Source: Chryseolinea sp. H1M3-3 (GTDB lineage: Bacteria; Bacteroidota; Bacteroidia; Cytophagales; Cyclobacteriaceae). Taken from it: a DNA stretch of 64,000 nucleotides. Shown here one piece after another: positions 17,365-26,015 of this stretch. Made by a program: the position numbers and the translations under genes. Location: assembly GCF_029360725.1 (NCBI RefSeq), contig NZ_JARKMY010000018.1, positions 1 through 64,000 on the forward strand, in the 5' to 3' direction. Below the pieces are notes generated by a model. It was not told where the DNA came from. It saw only the letters and a program-made list of their open reading frames with translations, and did no database searches. How positions within the stretch are numbered: position 1 is the stretch's first letter; each line of letters starts with the position of its first letter.

Positions 17365-18084
17365 ATGATAGCGATTGACGACATACTTGGAGACACAAAG
17401 CACAGGCCTTTCGATTATCCGAAAAATGATTGGAAATATTATCAAGAATGGAACAACGCATTGTTTTTCCATTGGAAGGTGGCTTATGACACATTAAGGA
17501 AGCTTGTTCCCCAAAAGCTAAACTTAGACACTTATGAAGGAGTTACTTATGTTTCCTTAGTAGCTTTCACTATGCAAAAAATTAGACCAAGAAATTTGCA
17601 ACCGATTAAATTCATCTCTGACTTTGATGAAATTAACATAAGGACATACATTGACAACGACAATAGAAAAGGAGTTTACTTTTTGAATATTGAAGCAGGA
17701 AAGCATCTGTCTACGCTTATTGCAAAAACTCTATCAGGACTTCCTTACGAAAAATCAAATATTCAGAGGACTAGTGAAAATTACAAATCAACCAATATCC
17801 AAAAGAGTTTTAATTTGGATACCGAATTTGAAGTAAAGAAACGGCCAACTGAAAAATCCACATTGGACAATTGGCTTACAGAACGCTATTGCTTGTATTT
17901 TGAGAGAGCAAAAACGATTTATCGGTATGACATTCATCACAAAGAATGGGAGATTAAACATGTTGACATCAAACGACTAAATGTGAATTATAAGATTGGG
18001 GACCTAGACTTTATAAACAAACCAGACTTAATACATTACTCTGACGGAGTTAAAGTATTAGCCTGGCAGAGAGCGAGAGTGTAG
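17365..18084 (+). CDS. DUF2071 (YqjF-like) protein
   Basis: The frame is open into the IS91 remnant, but the first start in the cassette is ATG at 17365 (MIAIDDILGDTKHRPFDYPKNDWKYYQEWNNALFFHWKV), giving 239 residues. The DUF2071 pattern is clear: LFFHWKVAYDTLRKLVPQKLNLDTYEGVTYVSLVAF, then EINIRTYID...GVYFLNIEAG and WLTERYCLYF near the C-terminus. It is a cytoplasmic protein of unknown function (acetoacetate decarboxylase-like fold in relatives). It is the sole gene of its cassette. Confidence 0.8.
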   Translation: MIAIDDILGDTKHRPFDYPKNDWKYYQEWNNALFFHWKVAYDTLRKLVPQKLNLDTYEGVTYVSLVAFTMQKIRPRNLQPIKFISDFDEINIRTYIDNDNRKGVYFLNIEAGKHLSTLIAKTLSGLPYEKSNIQRTSENYKSTNIQKSFNLDTEFEVKKRPTEKSTLDNWLTERYCLYFERAKTIYRYDIHHKEWEIKHVDIKRLNVNYKIGDLDFINKPDLIHYSDGVKVLAWQRARV

Positions 18085-18091
18085 GCATTAC

Positions 18092-18227
18092 AACCGACCA
18101 CAAAATGTTTATGCCCGCTTGGGGTGACCTGTAGTATTACAGTTCAGATTTCTTAATTTCGCTCAGCAACGTTTGACATAGACGCGCTTCGAAATACAAG
18201 GCGTCTAAAACATGAAACGGTGTGAGT
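18092..18227 (+). repeat. attC-like site (family alpha)
   Basis: CCACAAAATGTTTATGCCCGCTTGGGGTGACC at the left and AGGCGTCTAAAACATGAAACGGTGTGAG at the right form the arms (TGTTTATGCC with GGCGTCTAAAACA, several mismatches). The GACGCGCTTCGAA segment is shared with sites 1 and 4. The closing box GTGTGAG has lost the second T of GTT. Confidence 0.6.
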
Positions 18228-18266
18228 CATGTCAAGCAACATCCCTTAAACAATAAAAGCAGGCGT

Positions 18267-19688
18267 ATGCGCTCTTTTCGAATATCAAAACTAATCGTCG
18301 GGCTCTTCATAATCTTAACGATCGTTGTAGATGCTAAAGGACAAGTTACCCACTCTTATAGCGAAATTAAGGACACCATAATAGCAAGATTTAATCGAAA
18401 CGACTTTAAAGGAATATATCAACTATTTGATACGTCATTCAGCAACAAAATTTCTGAAACAAAATTGGTGAATTTCTTAAAAGGAAATCAAAACTCAGGG
18501 AAAATCATTCAATCTTCTTTCCTGGCAGAAAAAAACGGAAAATATTCGTATCTCTTAGAATTTGAATTGCGAGATATGATAATGAACCTCAGCTTAACGG
18601 GCGACAATAAAATCAGCAGTTTTGGGTTACTGAATTCACCTGAGGACATTCTTGCCAGCCCCCCTGTTGTGAAATCAAATAATCCAAAAAAATCATCTCT
18701 TGACATGGCAATTGATTCAGCTGCCCTTGAATACTTTAGATACTCGAAAGCCAATAGTCTCACCATTGGAATTATTAAAAATGGAAAAAAATATATTTAT
18801 ACATATGGTGAAACAGAAAAAGGCAATGGTGAACTACCTACATCAAATACGCTGTATGAAATAGGTTCTATTACGAAAACATTTACTTCAACCGTTCTTG
18901 CTCAGGCAGTTTTAGATAAGAAAGTTTTTCTTACAGATGATATAAGAAAATATTTGCCTGGCAATTTTCCTAATTTAAATTATAACGGAAAGCCAATTAC
19001 TTTACTGGATTTGGCAAATCATACTTCCGGACTGCCGTCATTGCCAGCCGATATTGGCGACAAAGCGAATTACGATGCACTAAATCCAGAATCACATTAT
19101 GATTCCACTATGGTTTATGATGCACTTCGAAGAGTTTCTATTGATACAATCCCTGGTCACAAATTCCTGTATTCTAATTGGGGCATTTCTTTGTTGGGGC
19201 ATATTCTTGAAAAAGTATATAGGCAACCGCTTAGCAGCTTAATTAGGACGTATGTCACTACACCATTTGCCATGAAAAGCACTTTGAATACAACCAGCGA
19301 AACTGGACAGAACGTCGCAGTACCGCATAGTGAAAATGGCAAACGTATTCCTCTGGCTAATGAGGGTTATTTCTCACCTGCGGGAGGACTGTGCTCAACG
19401 ATCAATGACATGCTTTGTTATCTTAATGCTCAATTAAATGAAAAAGAAGCTTCCATTAAGTTAACACATGGGCATACCGCTAATAATATGGGACTTGGAT
19501 GGGGAGTTAGAAAAAATGGGCTTGTCACAGAATTACAACATAATGGAGCCACTCAGGGTTCGACCGCACATATTTCAGCGTTTTTAGAGCTTAATAGTGG
19601 CTGCGTTATCTTAGTAAATAACAAAGTGAATATGGGAAAGCTGATTATTCGGATTCAGCGTATTGTAAAAAACGCTCTTTATAAATAA
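18267..19688 (+). CDS. Exported serine hydrolase, beta-lactamase (class C/PBP-like) family
   Basis: A GTG frame start lies in the attC; ATG at 18267 (MRSFRISKLIVGLFIILTIVVDAKGQ) gives a signal peptide and 473 residues. The first ~110 mature residues form a DUF3887-like small domain. The catalytic domain follows with SITK (Ser201, Lys204), YSN (in KFLYSNWG) and HNG (in LQHNGATQG) in the place of the KTG. The family covers AmpC-like beta-lactamases, esterases and D-Ala-D-Ala peptidases; the actual substrate cannot be told from the sequence. It is the single gene of its cassette. Confidence 0.85.
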   Translation: MRSFRISKLIVGLFIILTIVVDAKGQVTHSYSEIKDTIIARFNRNDFKGIYQLFDTSFSNKISETKLVNFLKGNQNSGKIIQSSFLAEKNGKYSYLLEFELRDMIMNLSLTGDNKISSFGLLNSPEDILASPPVVKSNNPKKSSLDMAIDSAALEYFRYSKANSLTIGIIKNGKKYIYTYGETEKGNGELPTSNTLYEIGSITKTFTSTVLAQAVLDKKVFLTDDIRKYLPGNFPNLNYNGKPITLLDLANHTSGLPSLPADIGDKANYDALNPESHYDSTMVYDALRRVSIDTIPGHKFLYSNWGISLLGHILEKVYRQPLSSLIRTYVTTPFAMKSTLNTTSETGQNVAVPHSENGKRIPLANEGYFSPAGGLCSTINDMLCYLNAQLNEKEASIKLTHGHTANNMGLGWGVRKNGLVTELQHNGATQGSTAHISAFLELNSGCVILVNNKVNMGKLIIRIQRIVKNALYK

Positions 19689-19706
19689 TTATGACACGGA
19701 CGCACA

Positions 19707-19745
19707 ATCGGGTAGACGCCCTCACCGGATTTTTCGCCGATCGTT
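19707..19745 (-). ncRNA. Group II intron 3' end remnant
   Basis: On the minus strand the sequence reads GATCGGCGAAAAATCCGG then TGAGGGCGTCTACCCGAT, ending at 19707. This is nearly the same as the 3' end of the intron at 9930 (ATCGGTGAAAAATCCGG...GTCTACTCGAT). The 3' exon is TGTGCGTCC, the R'' of the beta-lactamase cassette, again fitting a TTGT/T junction. Only about 40 bases of the intron remain. Confidence 0.6.
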
Positions 19746-19900
19746 GCGCGTAATTCTCCGTTTAGAAATTCGAATTAATTAGGCATCAGGATTAAAGGCC
19801 GCTGACAACAAAAATAGATAACGTAACACTAAAAAATACGAATGGAAATCAGCACCTTAATTACAATAGCAAAAATTTTTCACTGCAAAGAGTCCGTCAT

Positions 19901-21043
19901 ATGAAAAGAACCATACTAAGGGTCACCTTCGCTTTTTTGATTTGCGCTATTCTTGTTGTACCAAATTATGCTTGCACCATTTTCATACTTACGGATGCGA
20001 ATAGAACGCTATTTTTTAATAATGAAGATTACTCCAATCCCGCCACTCGTATTTGGTTTCTACCGGGTAACAAAGAATACTATGGGGTCGCTTATGTGGG
20101 ATTTGATAACGACTGGGCACAGGGAGGGGTGAATACTGCCGGACTTGCCTTTGACTGGGTCGCGGGATTTCAAGAAGATTACGTACCCGGTTCAAATTTA
20201 ATCAAAGCCAGATACAACCCCAGCGAAAGAATGTTAGAAAGCTGCGCTACAGTGAGTGAAGCGATTGCATTTTATCAGAAATATCAAGAACCAAGTTTTT
20301 CCTACGCCAGAATCATGATCGCTGACAAGTCTGGCGCCTCTGTAATTATCGGAGCTCGAAATGGCCAGCTTTTTTTCGACACATCAAACCAATCCAGGGG
20401 ATTTGGGTATGGAGAAAAAGTCTTAAATAAACTTTTATCAGAGGTACCCCAGCCTACCGTGAAAAGTGGCTTACCCATTCTTCAAGCATGTTTTCAACAA
20501 GGACAATATGCTACTAAGTACTCAACTGTTTACGACCTGCGCTCAGGTGAGATTTTCCTGGCGCTTCCCGGTAGTCAGGAACCGGAAATTAAAATTAGCT
20601 TGTCAAGCGAGTTAGCAAAAGGCGGGCATTATTATAATATGCCTGATATAAAACAGCAACTAAGCCAACAGCCTATCCCATTAAGCCAAGGCATGAAACG
20701 TTTTATTTGGGATGGGTACCTCCCTATTTCAAATCCAGATTCAGCCCTTGACCGCCGGTTTAGAAACTTTGTGGAAAGTTCTGCTGCGGGTACGCTAAAG
20801 TCTGAAGATTTCACGCCCGAATTATGGAACCAGTTTTCTCCTATGCTAAAAGAAATTCAAGAGGAGTCCAAAAAATTAGGCAAAATCAAATCATTCATAA
20901 TGCTGGAGCAAAAGGAAATAATTGACCAGCGGAGCTATTTGTACTTGATCGAATTTGAAAATTTCACCGTTCTGCAGCGCTTTGTGCTCGACGATAAAAA
21001 TAAATTGATGATGATAAAATCAGAAGCTGGGAAACCAAAATAA
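19901..21043 (+). CDS. Exported linear-amide C-N hydrolase (Ntn/choloylglycine hydrolase-like)
   Basis: This 380-residue protein has a signal peptide (MKRTILRVTFAFLICAILVVPNYA) followed directly by Cys25 (ACTIFIL), the N-terminal nucleophile expected after cleavage in Ntn hydrolases of the choloylglycine/acid amidase type. FNNEDYSNPATRIWFLPG and GGVNTAGLAFDWVAG (Asn and Asp positions of the family) follow. It should hydrolyse a linear amide outside the cytoplasm; the substrate is unknown. It lies 150 bases after the intron remnant; no attC-like site follows, although an ACTGCGCACAACGCAGT hairpin lies downstream at 21091-21107. Confidence 0.8.
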   Translation: MKRTILRVTFAFLICAILVVPNYACTIFILTDANRTLFFNNEDYSNPATRIWFLPGNKEYYGVAYVGFDNDWAQGGVNTAGLAFDWVAGFQEDYVPGSNLIKARYNPSERMLESCATVSEAIAFYQKYQEPSFSYARIMIADKSGASVIIGARNGQLFFDTSNQSRGFGYGEKVLNKLLSEVPQPTVKSGLPILQACFQQGQYATKYSTVYDLRSGEIFLALPGSQEPEIKISLSSELAKGGHYYNMPDIKQQLSQQPIPLSQGMKRFIWDGYLPISNPDSALDRRFRNFVESSAAGTLKSEDFTPELWNQFSPMLKEIQEESKKLGKIKSFIMLEQKEIIDQRSYLYLIEFENFTVLQRFVLDDKNKLMMIKSEAGKPK

Positions 21044-21190
21044 GCGACTGCCTCATACAATTTGCACGCGCCTGTTTGTACACAATAGCAACTGCGCACA
21101 ACGCAGTCTAGCTGAGTTTATCTTTATCTCACGGCAATGAATTTTATATTTTATCAATCTTTTGTACAATACATTCACAACGATATCTAA

Positions 21191-21751
21191 ATGACGACAG
21201 CAGCATTTAAAGTAACAATGCATATGGTTTCAAGTCTTGATGGCATTGTTGCCAAAAAAGACAATAGCGTTTCGTGGTTTGAGACGTCAAGCAACTATGA
21301 GAAAGGTATTTCCGGGCAAGACCCCGAAGAATTTTTGAAGACAATAGATTGCTATGTAATGGGGTCGCGGACCTACGAACACGCTTTGGAACTTTCAAAA
21401 TCTTATGGGTGGGCATATGGAGACAAGCCAACAATTGTGGTGACCAGCAGAAAGCTGCCAACTGAAAGACCAAACATTGAGTTTTATTCTGGCGACTTAA
21501 AAAAACTTGTGAACGAAAGAATAAAATCAACCTACAAGAATGTCTGGCTTGTAGGCGGTCCAATGCTGGCGAAAGATTTCATTCGTTTAAAATTGGTAGA
21601 CGAAATAAGGATCTCGATTTTACCTATTATTTTGGGTGACGGAACATTATTTTTTGATCGCGTAGGATTAGAACAGGCATTAAACCTAAAAGACGTGACA
21701 TGTTACAAAAACGGCCTGGTGGAACTATCGTATGAAATACTTAAAGTGTAG
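21191..21751 (+). CDS. Dihydrofolate reductase-like / RibD C-terminal domain protein
   Basis: This 186-residue protein spans the RibD_C/DHFR-like fold: VTMHMVSSLDGIVAKKDNSVSWF at the N-terminus, DCYVMGSRTYEHAL (MGxxTY) and KNVWLVGGPMLAKDFIRLKLVDEIRISILPIILGDGTLFF (GG..L and PI.LG.G..LF). Proteins of this type are NADPH-binding reductases of unknown substrate. It is complete, and lies alone between the Ntn hydrolase and the sulfatase. Confidence 0.85.
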   Translation: MTTAAFKVTMHMVSSLDGIVAKKDNSVSWFETSSNYEKGISGQDPEEFLKTIDCYVMGSRTYEHALELSKSYGWAYGDKPTIVVTSRKLPTERPNIEFYSGDLKKLVNERIKSTYKNVWLVGGPMLAKDFIRLKLVDEIRISILPIILGDGTLFFDRVGLEQALNLKDVTCYKNGLVELSYEILKV

Positions 21752-21913
21752 CAACGTGATAATGGAAGTCGGAAACATATGCCACTAAAAATGCATATAA
21801 TTAGTAATGGTAGGGTTAAGTTTTTAAACATTTATCTTCAATGCTCAGTTTGATGTTGCTATTTACTGCGGGACAAATGACACGGACATAACTTATTTAA
21901 GCACGTTATTATA

Positions 21914-23722
21914 TTGAAGAAAAATATATATTTAGTCCTCAGACAAACATCAATCGTTCTGCTGATCTTTCAATTGTCATTGAGCATCATAACTTTTGCT
22001 CAAGATACAGCACAAAGAAAATCAGAAATACTTGCGGCCCATCCCAACGTAGTACTCATACTTGCCGATGATCAGGGCTGGGGTGATTTGAGTTTACACG
22101 GTAATCCATGGATTGAAACACCACACCTAGATGGTTTGGCAAAAAGCGGGGCGCGTCTGACTAATTTTTATGTAAGCCCATTGTGTGCCCCGACAAGAGC
22201 GAGTATTTTAACCGGTCGCTATAGTCTTAGAACAGGTGTTGTTTCAGTCTCCCAAGGCCTGGAGAATATGAATACAGAAGAGAATACGCTTGCCGAATTA
22301 TTCAAAGCCAATGGTTACAAAACTGGCATATTTGGAAAATGGCATAACGGTCAGCATTACCCGAATCGACCGAACGATCAGGGCTTTGATGAGTTCCTGG
22401 GATTTTGTGCCGGGCATTGGTCTAATTATTTTGACACAGCACTGGATCACAACGGTAAGGCTATCAAGACAAAAGGATTTATCACGGATGTTCTAACAGA
22501 CGCTGCTATTAAATTCATAGAAACTAATAAAGAAAAACCCTTTTTCTGTTATGTCCCTTTTAACGCTCCTCATTCCCCGCATCAAGTGTCGGACCGTTAT
22601 TTTGAAAAATACACGGCGAAAGGTTTGGACAATGAAATAGCATCTATCTATGGGATGGTAGATAATATGGATGAGAATGTTGGAAGAATTTTGGACTATC
22701 TCAAGAAAAGCAACCTTGACAGGAATACGATTGTCATCTTTCTTTCTGATAACGGACCAAATGGCACACGGTACAACGGAAACATGAGAGGCATTAAAGG
22801 AAGTGTTCATGAAGGAGGTGTAAAAGTCCCATTTTTTATACAATGGAAAGGTATCATTCCACCAGGAAAACTTGTCTCTTCCCTGGCGGCGCACATCGAT
22901 ATCTATCCTACCCTTCTTGATCTGTGTAAATTAAAACCGACATCAGGCAAGCCTATCGACGGGATTAGCCTGGCCTCATTGATTCTGCAGAACAGTGAGG
23001 AAAGTAGATCAGACAGAAATCTTTTTACACATGTCAACTTCATGACGTTGCCTATTACATTGAACGCAGGCGGTTTCCGGAATGATCAGTATCGGTTTGT
23101 TTTTGAAAAGGATCAGCCGCAACTGTATGATCTAAAAAATGATTCGTCCGAATTACAAAATCTTTCGCTTCAAATGCCCGAACAGACAAATCAATTTCTT
23201 AATCTATATAAACAGTGGTTTACAACAGTGACCTCCGGCCTGGTATTGGATAGATCAACAATCCTTTCATCTGCCGGGGCAGCGTTGCCTGTTAACGAAG
23301 CAATTTTAACAGCCGGAATCAAATTTAAAGAGGGTCATGCCTGGGCCCATGATTGGGTTGAGAAATGGAATACGACTCAGGATAGTATATACTGGGAAAT
23401 TGATTGTATAAAAAGCGGAAAGTATAGACTTGAATTAGATTACTTATGTAAACCCGGCGATGAAGGTTCAACGATTGAATGTAGTCTCGGGAATATTAAA
23501 AAAGAAGTTGTTGTACAACCTGCGTTTTATTCAAAGCAAGTTCCAAGTCCTGATCGGGTTCCAAGAAAGGAAGCTTACGAAATGAGCGAATGGAAAAAGC
23601 TGCCGATCGGTACATTTACAATCCCGGAAGGAAAACATGTTATAAGGATCAAAGCCCTTCACGTTGCTAAAGCAAACGTAGCAGAGATCAAATGTTTACG
23701 CGTGTTGGTTGCAGACGAATAA
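21914..23722 (+). CDS. Exported sulfatase (arylsulfatase family)
   Basis: This 602-residue type I sulfatase starts at TTG 21914; no ATG precedes the signal peptide KKNIYLVLRQTSIVLLIFQLSLSIITFAQ. Metal ligands Asp52-Asp53 (LADDQGWGD) and the formylglycine motif CAPTRASILTG (Cys91) are intact, so it depends on an anaerobic or FGE-type maturase elsewhere. FGKWHNG and FLSDNGPNG carry further active-site residues. The C-terminal ~130 residues form an extra beta-sandwich-like domain. It probably desulfates polysaccharides or small aryl esters in the periplasm. A GH10 xylanase follows after 271 bases. Confidence 0.9.
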   Translation: MKKNIYLVLRQTSIVLLIFQLSLSIITFAQDTAQRKSEILAAHPNVVLILADDQGWGDLSLHGNPWIETPHLDGLAKSGARLTNFYVSPLCAPTRASILTGRYSLRTGVVSVSQGLENMNTEENTLAELFKANGYKTGIFGKWHNGQHYPNRPNDQGFDEFLGFCAGHWSNYFDTALDHNGKAIKTKGFITDVLTDAAIKFIETNKEKPFFCYVPFNAPHSPHQVSDRYFEKYTAKGLDNEIASIYGMVDNMDENVGRILDYLKKSNLDRNTIVIFLSDNGPNGTRYNGNMRGIKGSVHEGGVKVPFFIQWKGIIPPGKLVSSLAAHIDIYPTLLDLCKLKPTSGKPIDGISLASLILQNSEESRSDRNLFTHVNFMTLPITLNAGGFRNDQYRFVFEKDQPQLYDLKNDSSELQNLSLQMPEQTNQFLNLYKQWFTTVTSGLVLDRSTILSSAGAALPVNEAILTAGIKFKEGHAWAHDWVEKWNTTQDSIYWEIDCIKSGKYRLELDYLCKPGDEGSTIECSLGNIKKEVVVQPAFYSKQVPSPDRVPRKEAYEMSEWKKLPIGTFTIPEGKHVIRIKALHVAKANVAEIKCLRVLVADE

Positions 23723-23993
23723 GAAAAGTCCTGCAAGTTTGTTATCGAAACCCTCACCCTTGTTACAATCAATTAAGGCCTCAACACTGTTGCACGTTAC
23801 AACAGAGTGAATCACAATACGGCTGTATTGATTGGGTGGATTCCAACACCATCGAATAATTATTTTACTACTCACAAGCCCTGTACGTCAGCAGACCAGA
23901 CATCCCTCCATCCGTTACTGTAATATTTTTCGTTCATGTATTCTTAATATCTATTTTAGCACCCATCAACATCGTTAATCCGAATCCCGATCT

Positions 23994-25241
23994 ATGAAGA
24001 ATAATATTTCATTTCTCCTGTTGACATTCATGATGCTGTTTATGTGGCTAGTCGCGGGAGCCCAACAGGCAGAAGTCGACAAAGACATTGCCAAATACCG
24101 AAAGGGCGAATTGATTGTAAAAGCAAAACGAGGTGAGAAGGTCACGATAGAACAGCTGAGCCATGAATTCTGGTTTGGTTGCGCAATCAGCAATGGGTTT
24201 ATCGATGGTTCGATGTCAGCGGACGACAGACGGCAATACGAAGAAAAGTTCCTCAAGAATTTTAATTCGGCAGTGACCGAAAACGCCGTAAAGTGGTTGA
24301 GTATGGAACGTCAGCAGGGACAGGTGAATTACGCTACCGTCGACGGCATGCTGGCCTGGACCGAAAAAAATAATATTCCGCTTCGCGGTCACAATTTGTT
24401 TTGGGGGATACACAAATTTGTACAACCGTGGCTGGTCGAGATGAATGACGAGGAACTGCGACGTACCCTCCAAAACAGAGCCGAGACAATAACCAAACGG
24501 TACCAGGGCAGGTTCGCTGAATATGACCTTAATAACGAGATGGTTCATGGCAATTTTTACGAGGAACGACTTGGGCCGGAGATCACGAAACAAATGGCAC
24601 AGTGGGCGCATAACGGTGACCCTACTGCTAAATTGTACTTGAATGATTACGATATTCTTACCGGCAATAAGCTGCCGGAATATATGGCTCAGATCCGGAA
24701 ACTTTTAGCACAGGGTGTGCCGCTGGCTGGCATCGGTGTTCAGGGACATTTGCATACCGATACTTTTGACCGCGGCGAACTCAAACGGGCGTTAGATTCG
24801 CTGGCCATTTTCAAGCTTCCCATCCGTATTACGGAGTTCAACATGCCCGGACAACGTTCAAAATATCATCGCGACAAAATCCTAACGATGACACCCGAAG
24901 AAGAAGCGTTAAAGGCAAAGGAAATGATTGACTATTATAAGATATGTTTTGCACATCCAGCAGTGGAAGGCATTTTAATGTGGGGATTTTGGGAGGGCGC
25001 CAACTGGATCCCCGTATCGTCATTGTACAAGCGGGACTGGTCCCCTACCCCTGCCGCTGTCGCTTATGAAAATCTGATTTTCAAAACATGGTGGACTAAA
25101 AGCAGCAGCGCGGTTGGCCGTTCCGGCACGCTCTCAATACCTGCCTTTTTCGGAAAGTACAAGGTGACTGTGAATGGAAAATCACAAGAAGTTGCATTAG
25201 ATAAGAAGGTTGGAAAAGTTGTGGCAGATTTTACGAAGTAG
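23994..25241 (+). CDS. Secreted GH10 endo-1,4-beta-xylanase-like enzyme
   Basis: This 415-residue protein has a signal peptide (MKNNISFLLLTFMMLFMWLVAGAQQ). The GH10 barrel is clear: RGHNLFWG (131-138), the acid/base Glu182 in YDLNNEMVHG, QGH in VQGHLH and the nucleophile Glu281 in ITEFNMPG. The C-terminal ~45 residues form a short beta tail (VTVNGKSQEVALDKKVG). It should cleave xylan-type beta-1,4 chains outside the cell. It has no CBM or susC/D neighbour, so it is not part of a standard polysaccharide utilisation locus; its only companion is the sulfatase upstream. Confidence 0.9.
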   Translation: MKNNISFLLLTFMMLFMWLVAGAQQAEVDKDIAKYRKGELIVKAKRGEKVTIEQLSHEFWFGCAISNGFIDGSMSADDRRQYEEKFLKNFNSAVTENAVKWLSMERQQGQVNYATVDGMLAWTEKNNIPLRGHNLFWGIHKFVQPWLVEMNDEELRRTLQNRAETITKRYQGRFAEYDLNNEMVHGNFYEERLGPEITKQMAQWAHNGDPTAKLYLNDYDILTGNKLPEYMAQIRKLLAQGVPLAGIGVQGHLHTDTFDRGELKRALDSLAIFKLPIRITEFNMPGQRSKYHRDKILTMTPEEEALKAKEMIDYYKICFAHPAVEGILMWGFWEGANWIPVSSLYKRDWSPTPAAVAYENLIFKTWWTKSSSAVGRSGTLSIPAFFGKYKVTVNGKSQEVALDKKVGKVVADFTK

Positions 25242-25345
25242 AAGACATCAGCAGAACACTAGTGCAAGTTTTTGTTACTCCATTAACGTTAGCTATAAAC
25301 CCAGCATCATATTCATCAACGTTTTGTATCCGGGCAATAAATATT

Positions 25346-25453
25346 ATGCTTATCAACCAAACAACAAAAATTATGACCGTAGCAATTTTTGTAGGCGTAT
25401 TTGTGGTCTTCGTTTTAGGCGGATGGTTTGTGCTGAATCGGAAGAAAAAATAG
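25346..25453 (+). CDS. Possible 35-residue single-TM protein
   Basis: ATG 25346 to TAG 25453 encodes 35 residues with one hydrophobic helix (MTVAIFVGVFVVFVLGGWFVL) and a basic tail NRKKK, a plausible small inner-membrane protein. No recognisable ribosome binding site and no homologue in mind; it may be chance. Confidence 0.3.
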   Translation: MLINQTTKIMTVAIFVGVFVVFVLGGWFVLNRKKK

Positions 25454-25477
25454 AAGATTTACAGTTGGAAATTTATT

Positions 25478-25576
25478 GGCCGCCGCAGATAACATATATT
25501 TCGTTTCCAAATAAATTTTGGTTTCGTGGGACAGTAATGCGTTTCTAATTCCGCTACTGTCATGCCAGCGGACAAG
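25478..25576 (+). repeat. Degenerate attC-like right half (family alpha)
   Basis: CAAATAAATTTTGGTTTCGTGGGACAG then TAATGCGTTTCTAATTCC matches the right half of site 4 (AATGTTTTGGTGTCGTGGGACAG, GACGCGCTTCGAATTCC). The left arm is poorly kept, and the closing box may be GGTTAGC at 25577. Confidence 0.5.
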
Positions 25577-25589
25577 AAAGGTTAGCAAC

Positions 25590-25835
25590 ATGGCACAGAC
25601 AAGAATAATGTTTATTGAGAACAAAGACGGGGAAAACAACTTGATTGGTAAGGCTCGAATTGGACGAGTGACTTTTTCCGAAACCAAGCAGTCAATTCAT
25701 TACAAAGGACAGACGTTCGAGCGCATGCGTGGATTCAAAGCAAACTACCGTGACGTTGAGACTGGCGACCCATACTGGATTTCTGGATGCAAAGAAAACG
25801 GTGAAAAAGTATTTGTAGAAAAAGGAATCCCTTGA
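25590..25835 (+). CDS. Small conserved protein (cassette-type hypothetical)
   Basis: ATG 25590 (MAQTRIMFIENKDGENNLIG) gives 81 residues. The text RIGRVTFSETKQSIHYKGQTFERMRGFKANYRDVETGDPYWISGCKENG matches a widespread short family that is sometimes misnamed deoxyxylulose-phosphate synthase and often lies in mobile cassettes. Its function is unknown. It follows the attC-like half site at 25478, so it is probably a stray cassette; no site follows it that I can see. Confidence 0.65.
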   Translation: MAQTRIMFIENKDGENNLIGKARIGRVTFSETKQSIHYKGQTFERMRGFKANYRDVETGDPYWISGCKENGEKVFVEKGIP

Positions 25836-26015
25836 TACGAAGCAGGAAAAGGAGGCATCAAAATATATGTACTGAAATAGTCGCCGAAAGCTTGCTTCTT
25901 ATAGATAAAGCAGACCATAAAAATCGTGTTACAGAGAGAGAATCTCTTTTTTTAAAGAAGGAAAAATAGCTATGTTAATGCTGTTATGAGAAATCTAGAT
26001 GCATTTGATGAGCGG

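Larger units (their letters stand above)
17336..19706 (+). other. Cassette array 4 (two units)
   Basis: The first unit begins TTAGCGGC directly after the IS91 copy d, and the second begins at about 18220 (GTGTGAGTCATGTC). The latter is mirrored by GACACGGACGCACAA ending at 19707, where an intron 3' end is attached. The first unit's end-to-start complementarity is weak, so its left boundary is less certain. Confidence 0.5.

Noticed and set aside
21091-21107. ACTGCGCACAACGCAGT as an attC R'' box
   Set aside because: It contains GCGCACAAC but is itself a small hairpin. No long palindrome or matching start box is found nearby, so I do not call a cassette there.
25210-25548. 112-codon + strand ORF
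   Set aside because: It overlaps the end of the xylanase gene and the attC remnant in another frame, and its composition is not protein-like.
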